Assembly: GCA_964393335.1 (NCBI GenBank)
Contig: CAYMTN010000292.1
Span: forward strand, 1-6,123
Direction: 5' to 3'
Source: CAYMTN01 sp964393335
GTDB lineage: Bacteria; Chloroflexota; Anaerolineae; Aggregatilineales; Aggregatilineaceae
Length of the DNA stretch: 6,123 nt
Below, piece by piece: positions 1 to 6,116 of the stretch; the first letter of the stretch is position 1; each line of letters opens with the position of its first letter. A program made the translations under genes and the position numbers. The notes beneath the pieces were generated by a model. It saw nothing but the letters and a program-made list of their open reading frames with translations, had not been told where the DNA came from and made no database searches.

Positions 1-74
1 AAAGAAACTCCCAACACCCACAAAACCACACATAACAACACTCATTAACTACACTAAAAACTTAATCACTAACC
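1..74. other. G-free low-complexity edge segment
   Basis: From position 5 to 74 the plus strand has only A, C and T, so the strand that encodes the kinase has no C for 70 bases. The rest of the window is G-rich and C-rich on both strands. The segment covers the last codons and stop of the kinase gene and the 48 bases after it. I see no terminator, gene or clear repeat in it. It may be a low-quality contig end, a mis-joined sequence, or a real junction with DNA of different composition. Confidence 0.7.
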
Positions 75-3000
75 GCACCACTCCGACCGTTATCCGGCTG
101 GAGCCCCATGGATCAAGGTTCCACAACCATAATCCGCCGACAAACGGAAGCAGCACAATCCGCCCGTCCGGGCTGACCACAAGATGGGGCGATTTATCCG
201 GCACGCTGGATTCGTGCAGCAAGTTGCCGGTGATATCCCATTCGCGGAGATACAAGTCGCTGGTTGAGGTGATCAGCGTGCTCTGGTTGTCGCCAGCATT
301 CCTGAACGCCACAGCTTCTACCGCGCCGATACCTGCTTCAAAGCTGAGCACACCCTCGCCGCTCACCACATCCCACAGCACGACCGTACCTTCAGCATAA
401 CCAGCCGCGAGCAACTGCCCGTTCGTACTGAGGCTGATGCTATTAAGCGCCCCCAGTTCTGCGGCGAACTGGTTCACCACTTCACCGGTTTCGACATCCC
501 AAACCAGCAGCAGTCCATCGTCTGAATTGGTGAAGGCGGTTTGCCCATTCTGGTTGAGTACGATACGATAAATCGCGCCCGCGTGCCCCTCAAAGCGGCG
601 GAGTTCCTCGCCCGTCGAGGTGTCCCACAAGATCATGATCTCATCATCGCCTGCTGACAGGAACGTTGCGCCGTTGGGCATGAAGACCGCGCTACGCACC
701 CAACCCGTGTGCCCCTCAAAGCGGCGGATTTCGCTACCGGTTTCGAGATTCCACAGCACCAGTTCGCCCTGGCTGCACAGGTCTTGTTCCAGCACGGCGC
801 AGGTGCCAGCCAACGCCAGCTTCGCATTCGGGCTGTATGCGACGGCGGTTACACTATTCCCTTCAGTTTGCAGGATCGAACGTGTCCCGGCGTTGAAGGC
901 GACAGTTTGTAAAGCCAGCACCGCCTCAGGGGGTGGGGATTTAATACTCACCGCTTCGAGAGCCAGCGCCACTGCCAGACTGGATGATTGGACTTCGTTC
1001 ACATCCACCGCCGCATTCGCCAACACCAGGCTGTGATTAACATCCGCCTCACGCTCTGCTTTGGCACGAGCATCCGAGGCTTGATCGCGCTGCCGGAATG
1101 CAAAAACAGACAGCAAGACGGCAACAATTAGAAACACCCCCAGTCCGGCCACCAGGTAGCGCAGCCGGTTGGCCGACTGCCTCTGCGATGCTTCGGCTTG
1201 TTGGGCTGCTTCTGCCGCTTGACGCGCCAGTTCCAGTTCATGCGCCTGCCGTTCGAGCTCTGTCTCCTCGTGTTGGCGCTGGACAGCGACGCTAGTGTCC
1301 AGGAATTCATGCTCTTCGCGGGTCAGCGCAAGCAGCGTCTCGGCGGCCCAACCTTCGAACTGTTCGAGTCGTGTGCCGCGCAGCAAGTAGCTGGGGTCAC
1401 GTTCCGCGTTCTGCCAATCGGCGGCAGCAGTAGCCAGCAGCCGCTGCTGCCGGATGTCGTAGCGGCTCTCATCCAGCCATGCGCGCAGTCGCTGCCACTC
1501 ACGCAGAATCGCTTCATGAGCAACTTCGACGACCGATATGCGTGTCGCCGGATCATGATCTAACGACAGAAGCCGGTAGGTAGTATAGGTGTCGATCACG
1601 TCGTCCATCACGTCGGCGTCTGGCGTCACAGCCAGCAGTTCGGATCGGGACACGCGCCGCCGCGTATCTTCAGCCCCCTCGCCTAATGTAACCAATCGCA
1701 GAAACATCTGGTGCGCGGCTTCGCGGCCCGCTGCGTCCAGTTCATCGAAAATGGCTTCAGCGCGTCGAGCGAGTGCGCCGGTGGTTCGCCCAATGGCTTC
1801 GTAGGTATGCCTGGTGAGACAGCGACCATCGCGGTTGTCGAACAACTCGGTCAGAGCGTATTGCAGTAATGGCAGCGCCCCCGGCTGGTAGTGAATTTCC
1901 GATACCATCGTCGCGATCAAACCATCCTCGAAGGTCACACCGACCTGTTCCGCCGGTTTGCTGATGGCACGCTGGAGTTCGTCGGCGGACAGTGGCAGGA
2001 TCGTCTCCATCCGACTGCGGATCATCTCACCAAATTCCGGGTAATGCAGCGGTTTGTCGTAAAAATCCGCCCGCAGCGTGATCACCACCCGCACGCGACT
2101 GCGGCTCGCCGTGACCGCCGTATACAACAGGTCCAGGAAACGCTGGCGCAGCGTCTCATCTTCGATCAGGGTGAAGACTTCTTCAAACTGATCCACGACA
2201 ACGACCAACTCGCTGTCATCATCCGGCAGGATCAATTGTGCCGCCCTGAGCAACCCGCGCGGATCGCGGATCAGTGGTTCGTGCAGGTTGCGCGCCTGGT
2301 CCGCCGCGACGCGCATCAGCGCAACCTCCAACTCGTCAAACGGATGGGTGCCCGGCAGCATATCGACAATAAACCACTTCTCCGAGCCGGGTAAGTCGCC
2401 GCGCCACAACGCCGGAATCAATCCAGCACGCACCACGCTTGATTTTCCGCTGCCGCTGGGTCCCACCACCGCCAGGAAACGCACAAACTCGCCGGAGTCG
2501 CCCATCCGGTTGACCAGTGCGGTAGTCAATTTTTCGCGGCCAAAAAAGTCGCGGGAATCCGCTGCCTGGAAGGGCCGCAGTCCCTTGTACGGATTGTCTG
2601 GCTGCGGCAGAAAGCCGGTACTCGCGCCGCCCCCGGTGATTGTCAGCAGATCGGAATCACTCTCCTCATCCACTACCAGATTCAGCTCGCGCGCCCGGAC
2701 AATACACTGCATCCGGCTGCGCACGCCCAGCTTGCGAAAGATTTGGTAGATGTACCACTTGACTGTGCTGACTTCGACGAACAACTCCTGCGCGATCTCT
2801 TTGTTCGATAGGCCACCAATGATTCGCAACAAGATATCTTGCTCGCGGCGCGTCAACTGCTCTACTACATCATCACCCACTGCGAGCTTGTCAAGCTGCG
2901 CCGCCTCACGGAATGCCACCGCCAACGCTACCGCATCGCTGAACCGCCTGGCAGGGTCTTTTGCCGTCGCTTTCTGGACGACGGCGTTAATGTCGTCGCT

Positions 3001-3717
3001 CACGCCATTGTCCAGCGTGTCGATCATGGGCAGCGGATCGTTGAGGTGTTTGTACAGGCGCTCGACCGACGACAGGTCGGGGAAAGGATGTTCACCTTTT
3101 AGCATCTCGTACAGCACGACTCCCAGGCTGTAAATGTCGGTGCGCGGTGTGATCGGCTCGCTGCGCGCCTGTTCGGGGGAGATATAGTCCAAGGAGCCGA
3201 CGATGGCGTCCACACCCGTCAATCCGCCGTCAGTGACACTGATATCTTTGGCAATGCCAAAATCAGCCAGGTAAGCATTGCCATCTTCGTCCAACAAGAT
3301 ATTGCCCGGCTTGAGATCACGGTGAATGATGTTGTTGCGGTGGGCGACTGATAGGGCGGAGGTCACCTGATCTAGCAGCAGCGCGGCGGACGGGAGGTCA
3401 TAAGGACCATTGAGCAGAGCGTTGGATAAACTGCCCCCGCGAAAATAGCGCATGACCAGATACGCGCCATCGGGGTCGCGCCAGTAGTCATGTAAGGGCG
3501 CAATATGCATATGTTCCAGCCGCGCGATGGTTTGGGCTTCGATCTCAAAGCGGCGGATGAATTCGGGGTTGTTGGCGAGCCTGGGCAGAATCACTTTGAC
3601 GGCCACTTCGCGCCCGACCGCCACCTGACATGCGCGGTACACCGCCCCAAACCCCCCTGTACCGATTTGCTCTTGCAGTTCGTACCCTTTGATCGACGTT
3701 CGGCTCAGGTCATTCAT
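49..3717 (-). CDS. Membrane Ser/Thr protein kinase with LuxR-type HTH, nSTAND NTPase and WD40 propeller
   Basis: Predicted transmembrane signalling protein of 1222 residues, numbered from the chosen start. Kinase, about 12-270: glycine loop G19-T-G21-G-F-G24, K41, E60, H132-R-D134 with N139, D152-F-G, S180-P-E and D194 are all present, so it should be active. LuxR/GerE-type HTH, about 288-348 (LTRREQDIL...GLSNKEIA...STVKWY). nSTAND1-like NTPase, about 375-750: N375-PYKGLRPF entry motif, Walker A G419-PSGSGKSS with K425, Walker B VVVVD509QFEE, R549, and PGALPLLQYALTEL at 612-625. Charged coiled coil about 800-850, one membrane helix about 854-874, then a helical stalk and six WD40 blade ends (W989, 1031, 1073, 1115, 1160, 1199). 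Kinase, HTH and NTPase should be cytoplasmic and the propeller external. ATG 3717 is preferred over in-frame ATG 3795 because it follows an AAGAAGGGGG ribosome site and homologous kinases begin close to this MNDL...YEL. The C-terminus is abnormal: after LWNLDPW the usual tail is replaced by about 18 unrelated residues. Confidence 0.93.
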   Translation of the reverse strand: MNDLSRTSIKGYELQEQIGTGGFGAVYRACQVAVGREVAVKVILPRLANNPEFIRRFEIEAQTIARLEHMHIAPLHDYWRDPDGAYLVMRYFRGGSLSNALLNGPYDLPSAALLLDQVTSALSVAHRNNIIHRDLKPGNILLDEDGNAYLADFGIAKDISVTDGGLTGVDAIVGSLDYISPEQARSEPITPRTDIYSLGVVLYEMLKGEHPFPDLSSVERLYKHLNDPLPMIDTLDNGVSDDINAVVQKATAKDPARRFSDAVALAVAFREAAQLDKLAVGDDVVEQLTRREQDILLRIIGGLSNKEIAQELFVEVSTVKWYIYQIFRKLGVRSRMQCIVRARELNLVVDEESDSDLLTITGGGASTGFLPQPDNPYKGLRPFQAADSRDFFGREKLTTALVNRMGDSGEFVRFLAVVGPSGSGKSSVVRAGLIPALWRGDLPGSEKWFIVDMLPGTHPFDELEVALMRVAADQARNLHEPLIRDPRGLLRAAQLILPDDDSELVVVVDQFEEVFTLIEDETLRQRFLDLLYTAVTASRSRVRVVITLRADFYDKPLHYPEFGEMIRSRMETILPLSADELQRAISKPAEQVGVTFEDGLIATMVSEIHYQPGALPLLQYALTELFDNRDGRCLTRHTYEAIGRTTGALARRAEAIFDELDAAGREAAHQMFLRLVTLGEGAEDTRRRVSRSELLAVTPDADVMDDVIDTYTTYRLLSLDHDPATRISVVEVAHEAILREWQRLRAWLDESRYDIRQQRLLATAAADWQNAERDPSYLLRGTRLEQFEGWAAETLLALTREEHEFLDTSVAVQRQHEETELERQAHELELARQAAEAAQQAEASQRQSANRLRYLVAGLGVFLIVAVLLSVFAFRQRDQASDARAKAEREADVNHSLVLANAAVDVNEVQSSSLAVALALEAVSIKSPPPEAVLALQTVAFNAGTRSILQTEGNSVTAVAYSPNAKLALAGTCAVLEQDLCSQGELVLWNLETGSEIRRFEGHTGWVRSAVFMPNGATFLSAGDDEIMILWDTSTGEELRRFEGHAGAIYRIVLNQNGQTAFTNSDDGLLLVWDVETGEVVNQFAAELGALNSISLSTNGQLLAAGYAEGTVVLWDVVSGEGVLSFEAGIGAVEAVAFRNAGDNQSTLITSTSDLYLREWDITGNLLHESSVPDKSPHLVVSPDGRIVLLPFVGGLWLWNLDPWGSSRITVGVVRLVIKFLV

Positions 3718-3722
3718 TGCTG

Positions 3723-3731
3723 CCCCCTTCT
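3723..3731 (-). promoter_or_regulatory. Ribosome binding site that decides the kinase start
   Basis: On the minus strand the bases before ATG 3717 read AAGAAGGGGGCAGCA. The AAGG core lies 8 bases from the ATG. The alternative in-frame ATG at 3795 has only a poor GAACTGAAGT directly before it; its nearest GGAG is about 20 bases away. This favours the shorter 1222-residue protein. Confidence 0.65.
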
Positions 3732-3746
3732 TTGCTGTATTTATGT

Positions 3747-3752
3747 ATTGTA
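3747..3752 (-). promoter_or_regulatory. Candidate -10 element (TACAAT) for the kinase gene
   Basis: TACAAT on the minus strand matches the TATAAT consensus at five of six bases. Transcription would start near 3740, giving a leader of about 23 bases before ATG 3717, which fits the downstream start choice. No good TTGACA-like -35 lies 16-18 bases upstream, so the promoter would need an activator or is wrongly called. If translation began at ATG 3795 this site would lie inside the gene. Confidence 0.3.
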
Positions 3753-3778
3753 GGGCTGATTTCTGTTGCTGTGGGTAA

Positions 3779-3800
3779 TTCCATACTTTTTCCATACTTC
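3779..3800. repeat. Tandem 11-bp direct repeat, possible activator site
   Basis: Two adjacent copies of TTCCATACTTT/TTCCATACTTC (3779-3789 and 3790-3800) differ only at the last base. The 11-bp period puts both copies on the same face of the helix. They sit about 40-60 bases upstream of the transcription start inferred from the TACAAT box, a normal place for an activator when the -35 is poor. The regulator is unknown. The repeat would be coding if ATG 3795 were the true start. Confidence 0.4.
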
Positions 3801-3843
3801 AGTTCACTACTTTCTCCAATCTCCCGCGCAGGCATGGATTCGC

Positions 3844-3929
3844 TTACGATAGACTAACAAACCTATCCGTAAATTCCTGGGCACAGCAAGCAGCAACCCT
3901 ACAAAAACGATTTTACGGATAGACACTAA
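3844..3929. promoter_or_regulatory. Operator-like cluster: three TTACGGATAG motifs in the divergent intergenic region
   Basis: CTATCCGTAAA (3863-3873) and TTTACGGATAG (3912-3922) are a perfect 11-bp inverted repeat with a 38-base spacer. A third, imperfect copy, TTACGATAGACTAA (3844-3857), has the same orientation as the right arm and shares its downstream flank (TTACGGATAGACACTAA, 3913-3929). The left and middle copies also face each other across 11 bases. Three related sites between two divergent genes suggest a regulator-binding cluster. A hairpin in the transcript of the hydrolase gene is also possible, but the long spacer and lack of a T-run argue against a terminator. I see no convincing sigma-70 promoter for the plus-strand genes here. 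Confidence 0.5.
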
Positions 3930-3975
3930 ACCCTCATTGCAGCACGTTGCGAAACCCACACGTAAGCAGAAGACG

Positions 3976-3981
3976 AGGAGG
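3976..3981 (+). promoter_or_regulatory. Ribosome binding site of the hydrolase gene
   Basis: AGGAGG lies 8 bases before ATG 3990, a near-perfect Shine-Dalgarno sequence. It fixes the start and predicts strong translation. Confidence 0.85.
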
Positions 3982-3989
3982 AATAGACC

Positions 3990-5297
3990 ATGTTTCCCGT
4001 ACGAGTCAAACAGTTCTTGTTCGTTTCGTTAGCAGTGGTGCTGGCGCTGCCCGTGCTGCTGATCGCACCGGTTGCAGGTGCACAGGATGGTGATCCCGCT
4101 CGCGCCGGCTTCCGGCCTGATGCACCGTCTTATGGCGTGCGCGGTCCGTATCCGGTCGGCTTCATGACCTTCTCCGATGGTGCCGAAGAGCGCCTGATGG
4201 AAGGCGGGATATGGTATCCGGCAGTTAATCCAGACGGAGTCGAAGAAGCCATCACCTATGAACTGGGTATCGGCGATGTCCTCCCACCAGCGAATCCACT
4301 GGCGGGGCGGGCACTCCTGGATGCCGCGCCGGATGTGGCGAGCGGCCCCTATCCGCTGGTTCTCAGTTCACACGGGTTGAACGGACAGATCTATTTTTCG
4401 GCGTATCTGCACGAGCATCTGGCGTCACAGGGCTTTGTCGTGATGGCAATGACACACGGCGATACGCTGCACGGCAGTTTGCTGGCGAGTACGGACGAGC
4501 AGCGGGCAGCCCTGGCGCAGACCGCAATTGACAGCCTGGTGCTGCGCCCGCAAGATGTATCCCGCACGCTGGACTATGCCGAGGTGCTCACCGCACCTGA
4601 AGGCGCGCTAGCGGGTGTAATCGATACGGATCAGGTCGCGGCCATCGGCATCTCTTACGGCGGGGCTACGTCGTTGCTCGCGGCGGGTGCGCGCCTCGAT
4701 TTCCGCCAACTGCCGGACCTCTGCGCATCGGGCGTTTACGCCAGTATGCTATCCACGATGGTGTGCCAGATACATGGCGCGGATTTGCCCGGCCTGGAAG
4801 CGCACCTGATGGAACTGGCCGGGGTGGACGGCACGCCGGGGCAGCTCTGGCCCTCATTGGGAGATGCGCGTATCGACGCTGTTGTGGCGATGATGCCGGG
4901 TGGTGGATCGGTGTTTGTCAGCGAAGAGGGCTATGCCAATATCGAGATACCGGCATTGTTCATGAAGTCCGGCAATGATGAAATGGCGATCCCGGAATAC
5001 AACGTAGACCCTGCCTGGGAATACAGCGGCAGCGCTTCCAAGAGCCTGATCACGCTGCAAAACGCCGGGCATGTGATCGCGGGCCAGTGCGATCCGGCTA
5101 CTGTCAAGGCCATCCTCGCTTTCTTCCCGTCGTGCTCCGATCCCGTCTGGGATATTGATCGCGCCCACGATCTGATCGATCACTTTGTGACCGCCTTCCT
5201 GTTGGCTGAACTGTACGGTGACGCAGATGCAGCAGAGGCGCTTGCACCGGATGCGGTGCAGTTTCCCGGAATCAGCTACGAGACGACCGGTTTCTAG
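3990..5297 (+). CDS. Exported alpha/beta hydrolase (PAF-acetylhydrolase / dienelactone hydrolase-like)
   Basis: A 435-residue predicted secreted esterase or lipase-like hydrolase; the substrate cannot be read from the sequence. Residues 1-31 are a Sec signal peptide (MFPVRVKQ, a long hydrophobic core, cleavage after AGA31). The segment GPYPVGFMTFSDG...GGIWYPA (about 52-78) is typical of platelet-activating-factor acetylhydrolase-like members of the alpha/beta hydrolase fold. Other landmarks are the oxyanion strand LVLSSHGLNG (about 123-132), nucleophile elbow G220-I-S222-Y-G-G, acid D330 in KSGNDEMAIP, and H361 in NAGHVIAG, so the triad is complete. C245, C259, C367 and C382 could form two disulfides, in keeping with export. 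No lipobox is seen, so a soluble product is likelier than a lipoprotein. It is the first gene of a probable two-gene unit, divergent from the kinase gene. The general class is well supported; the specific reaction is not. Confidence 0.88.
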   Translation: MFPVRVKQFLFVSLAVVLALPVLLIAPVAGAQDGDPARAGFRPDAPSYGVRGPYPVGFMTFSDGAEERLMEGGIWYPAVNPDGVEEAITYELGIGDVLPPANPLAGRALLDAAPDVASGPYPLVLSSHGLNGQIYFSAYLHEHLASQGFVVMAMTHGDTLHGSLLASTDEQRAALAQTAIDSLVLRPQDVSRTLDYAEVLTAPEGALAGVIDTDQVAAIGISYGGATSLLAAGARLDFRQLPDLCASGVYASMLSTMVCQIHGADLPGLEAHLMELAGVDGTPGQLWPSLGDARIDAVVAMMPGGGSVFVSEEGYANIEIPALFMKSGNDEMAIPEYNVDPAWEYSGSASKSLITLQNAGHVIAGQCDPATVKAILAFFPSCSDPVWDIDRAHDLIDHFVTAFLLAELYGDADAAEALAPDAVQFPGISYETTGF

Positions 5298-5308
5298 TCA
5301 ACGCAGGT

Positions 5309-5343
5309 GGAGCGGGCGCTCGCAGCGGAGGAGCACCCGCTCC
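5309..5343 (+). repeat. Intergenic hairpin between hydrolase and small exported protein genes
   Basis: GGAGCGGG (5309-5316) pairs perfectly with CCCGCTCC (5336-5343), and a nested CGCT-CGC-AGCG stem (5317-5327) fits inside the loop. It starts 12 bases after the hydrolase stop. No T-run follows, so it is not a standard rho-independent terminator. It could act as a processing or stability element that sets the ratio of the two products. Confidence 0.45.
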
Positions 5344-5382
5344 TGGCACATCAACGTCCGTCCGTCAGAATCGAACAAACAA

Positions 5383-5388
5383 AAGGAG
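5383..5388 (+). promoter_or_regulatory. Ribosome binding site that decides the start of the small exported protein
   Basis: AAGGAG lies 8 bases before ATG 5397. An upstream in-frame ATG at 5307 would add 30 charged residues before the signal peptide and overlap the intergenic hairpin. The site and the signal peptide both favour 5397. Confidence 0.85.
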
Positions 5389-5396
5389 AACAACGC

Positions 5397-5951
5397 ATGA
5401 ACGCCCGTTTTTCTAAATCTATCGTGTCCGTTATTTTAATCGCCATGCTGGTGCTCCCCGCGCTGGTGCTCATCCCGTCCGCAGGTGCACAGGATGACCC
5501 GCCCTACGATGTTCTAATCTACATTCCCTTTCCATCCGAAAGTTACACAGCCATTGTAGGCGATACGATCTGGATCGCCAGCGAGTGGTGGACTTGCCAC
5601 GCGTCGGGGTTGGTAACAAGTTTCGAGAATGCGTGGGCCGTCGAACTCAAAGTCGATGGTGCACTGGTCTTGGACGGTTCGGTCAAAGCGACAAAATCTT
5701 ACTGGCGGCCCATGATAGAGGGTGAAGAGCCGAATGAGATGTGCTTTAACCATCCGGGTAAGACTTACGGGGCCTTCTGGGTCTACGACCTGAGCGGACT
5801 CGAGGTTGGCGAACACGTCATCGAGTGGAAGACGACACAAACCCGTCAGGTTACCGACCTGTACGACTGGGATGAGGATGGCCAGCCGGACCGGTATCCC
5901 GCCGGGATCGTAGACGACGCAAGCGCAACGGTTATCGTTGCAGCGGAATAG
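5397..5951 (+). CDS. Small exported protein of unknown family with an acidic DxDxDG-like loop
   Basis: A 184-residue protein that I do not recognise. Residues 1-31 are a clear Sec signal peptide (MNARFSKS, hydrophobic core, cleavage after AGA31). The mature part of about 153 residues is rich in aromatic and beta-forming residues (YDVLIYIPFP, DTIWIASEWW, GAFWVYDLSGLEVGEHVIEWK), which suggests a single beta-sandwich, perhaps Ig-like. C67 and C116 could form one disulfide. D157-W-D-E-D-G-Q-P-D165 resembles calcium-binding DxDxDG loops. There is no second membrane segment, sorting signal or catalytic motif I can identify. It follows the hydrolase gene by 99 bp in the same direction with a near-identical leader end, so the two are probably co-transcribed and exported together. 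Binding or accessory roles are possible but unproven. Confidence 0.82.
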   Translation: MNARFSKSIVSVILIAMLVLPALVLIPSAGAQDDPPYDVLIYIPFPSESYTAIVGDTIWIASEWWTCHASGLVTSFENAWAVELKVDGALVLDGSVKATKSYWRPMIEGEEPNEMCFNHPGKTYGAFWVYDLSGLEVGEHVIEWKTTQTRQVTDLYDWDEDGQPDRYPAGIVDDASATVIVAAE

Positions 5952-6028
5952 CCCTAATGTTCAGACCGGAGTCCCGGGGTGGGGCTTCGTCTCCGCGTGA
6001 GCGACACTGCCGCTCCGTGGAACACGCC

Positions 6029-6059
6029 GCCGGAGGGCTAATTGGCTCTCCGGTTTATT
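6029..6059 (+). terminator. Rho-independent terminator after the exported-protein genes
   Basis: CCGGAGGGC (6030-6038) pairs with GCTCTCCGG (6045-6053) over nine pairs with one G-T wobble, closing a six-base loop TAATTG, and is followed by TTTATTC. It lies about 80 bases after the stop of the small exported gene. The T-run is imperfect. The 80 bases between stop and stem hold no gene that I can see. Confidence 0.7.
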
Positions 6060-6064
6060 CTCAT

Positions 6065-6116
6065 GCGCGCGTTTCGGCGCGCCTTGCAGCGCGCCCAGTC
6101 ATCGCCGTGCGATGAC
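6065..6116. repeat. Cluster of GC-rich inverted repeats at the window end
   Basis: GGCGCGC (6076-6082) pairs with GCGCGCC (6089-6095) over a six-base loop, and GCGCGC at 6065-6070 could compete for either arm. Immediately after, GTCATCG (6098-6104) pairs perfectly with CGATGAC (6110-6116) over CCGTG. These could be a second terminator, a small repeat family such as REP-like elements, or the stem of an unseen RNA. No reading frame is supported here. Confidence 0.5.

Noticed and set aside
630..639. GATCATGATC palindrome, also present near 1551
   Set aside because: It is a short palindrome within coding sequence, in different reading contexts, with no sign of a shared function.
620..1036. Plus-strand open frame of 138 codons antisense to the WD40 region
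   Set aside because: It lies wholly opposite the well-supported propeller sequence, has no recognisable domain and its protein is serine/arginine/alanine-rich in the way shadow frames are.
1891..2749. Overlapping plus-strand open frames of 167 and 153 codons
   Set aside because: Both lie opposite the NTPase motifs of the kinase gene, lack a good ribosome site and show no known motif.
1..3717. Antiphage (Avs-like) defence system
   Set aside because: STAND plus WD40 is shared with some defence proteins, but the membrane helix, the kinase-first order and the neighbouring exported proteins fit ordinary Chloroflexota signalling better, and no nuclease or other effector is present.
3718..3795. 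N-terminal extension of the kinase from ATG 3795 (26 residues, MEKVWNYPQQQ...)
   Set aside because: The extension has no good ribosome site, covers the TACAAT box and the first part of the tandem repeat, and precedes the point where kinase similarity begins. It remains possible.
4854..5183. Minus-strand open frame of 109 codons
   Set aside because: It is antisense to the catalytic Asp/His part of the hydrolase, which is clearly the coding frame.
5307..5396. Upstream start (ATG 5307) for the small exported protein
   Set aside because: It would put 30 charged residues before the signal peptide, while ATG 5397 has an ideal AAGGAG site.
5967..5995. Possible hairpin CGGAG...CTCCG after the last gene
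   Set aside because: Only five outer pairs form, with mismatches inside and no T-run; the stem at 6030-6053 is a much better terminator.
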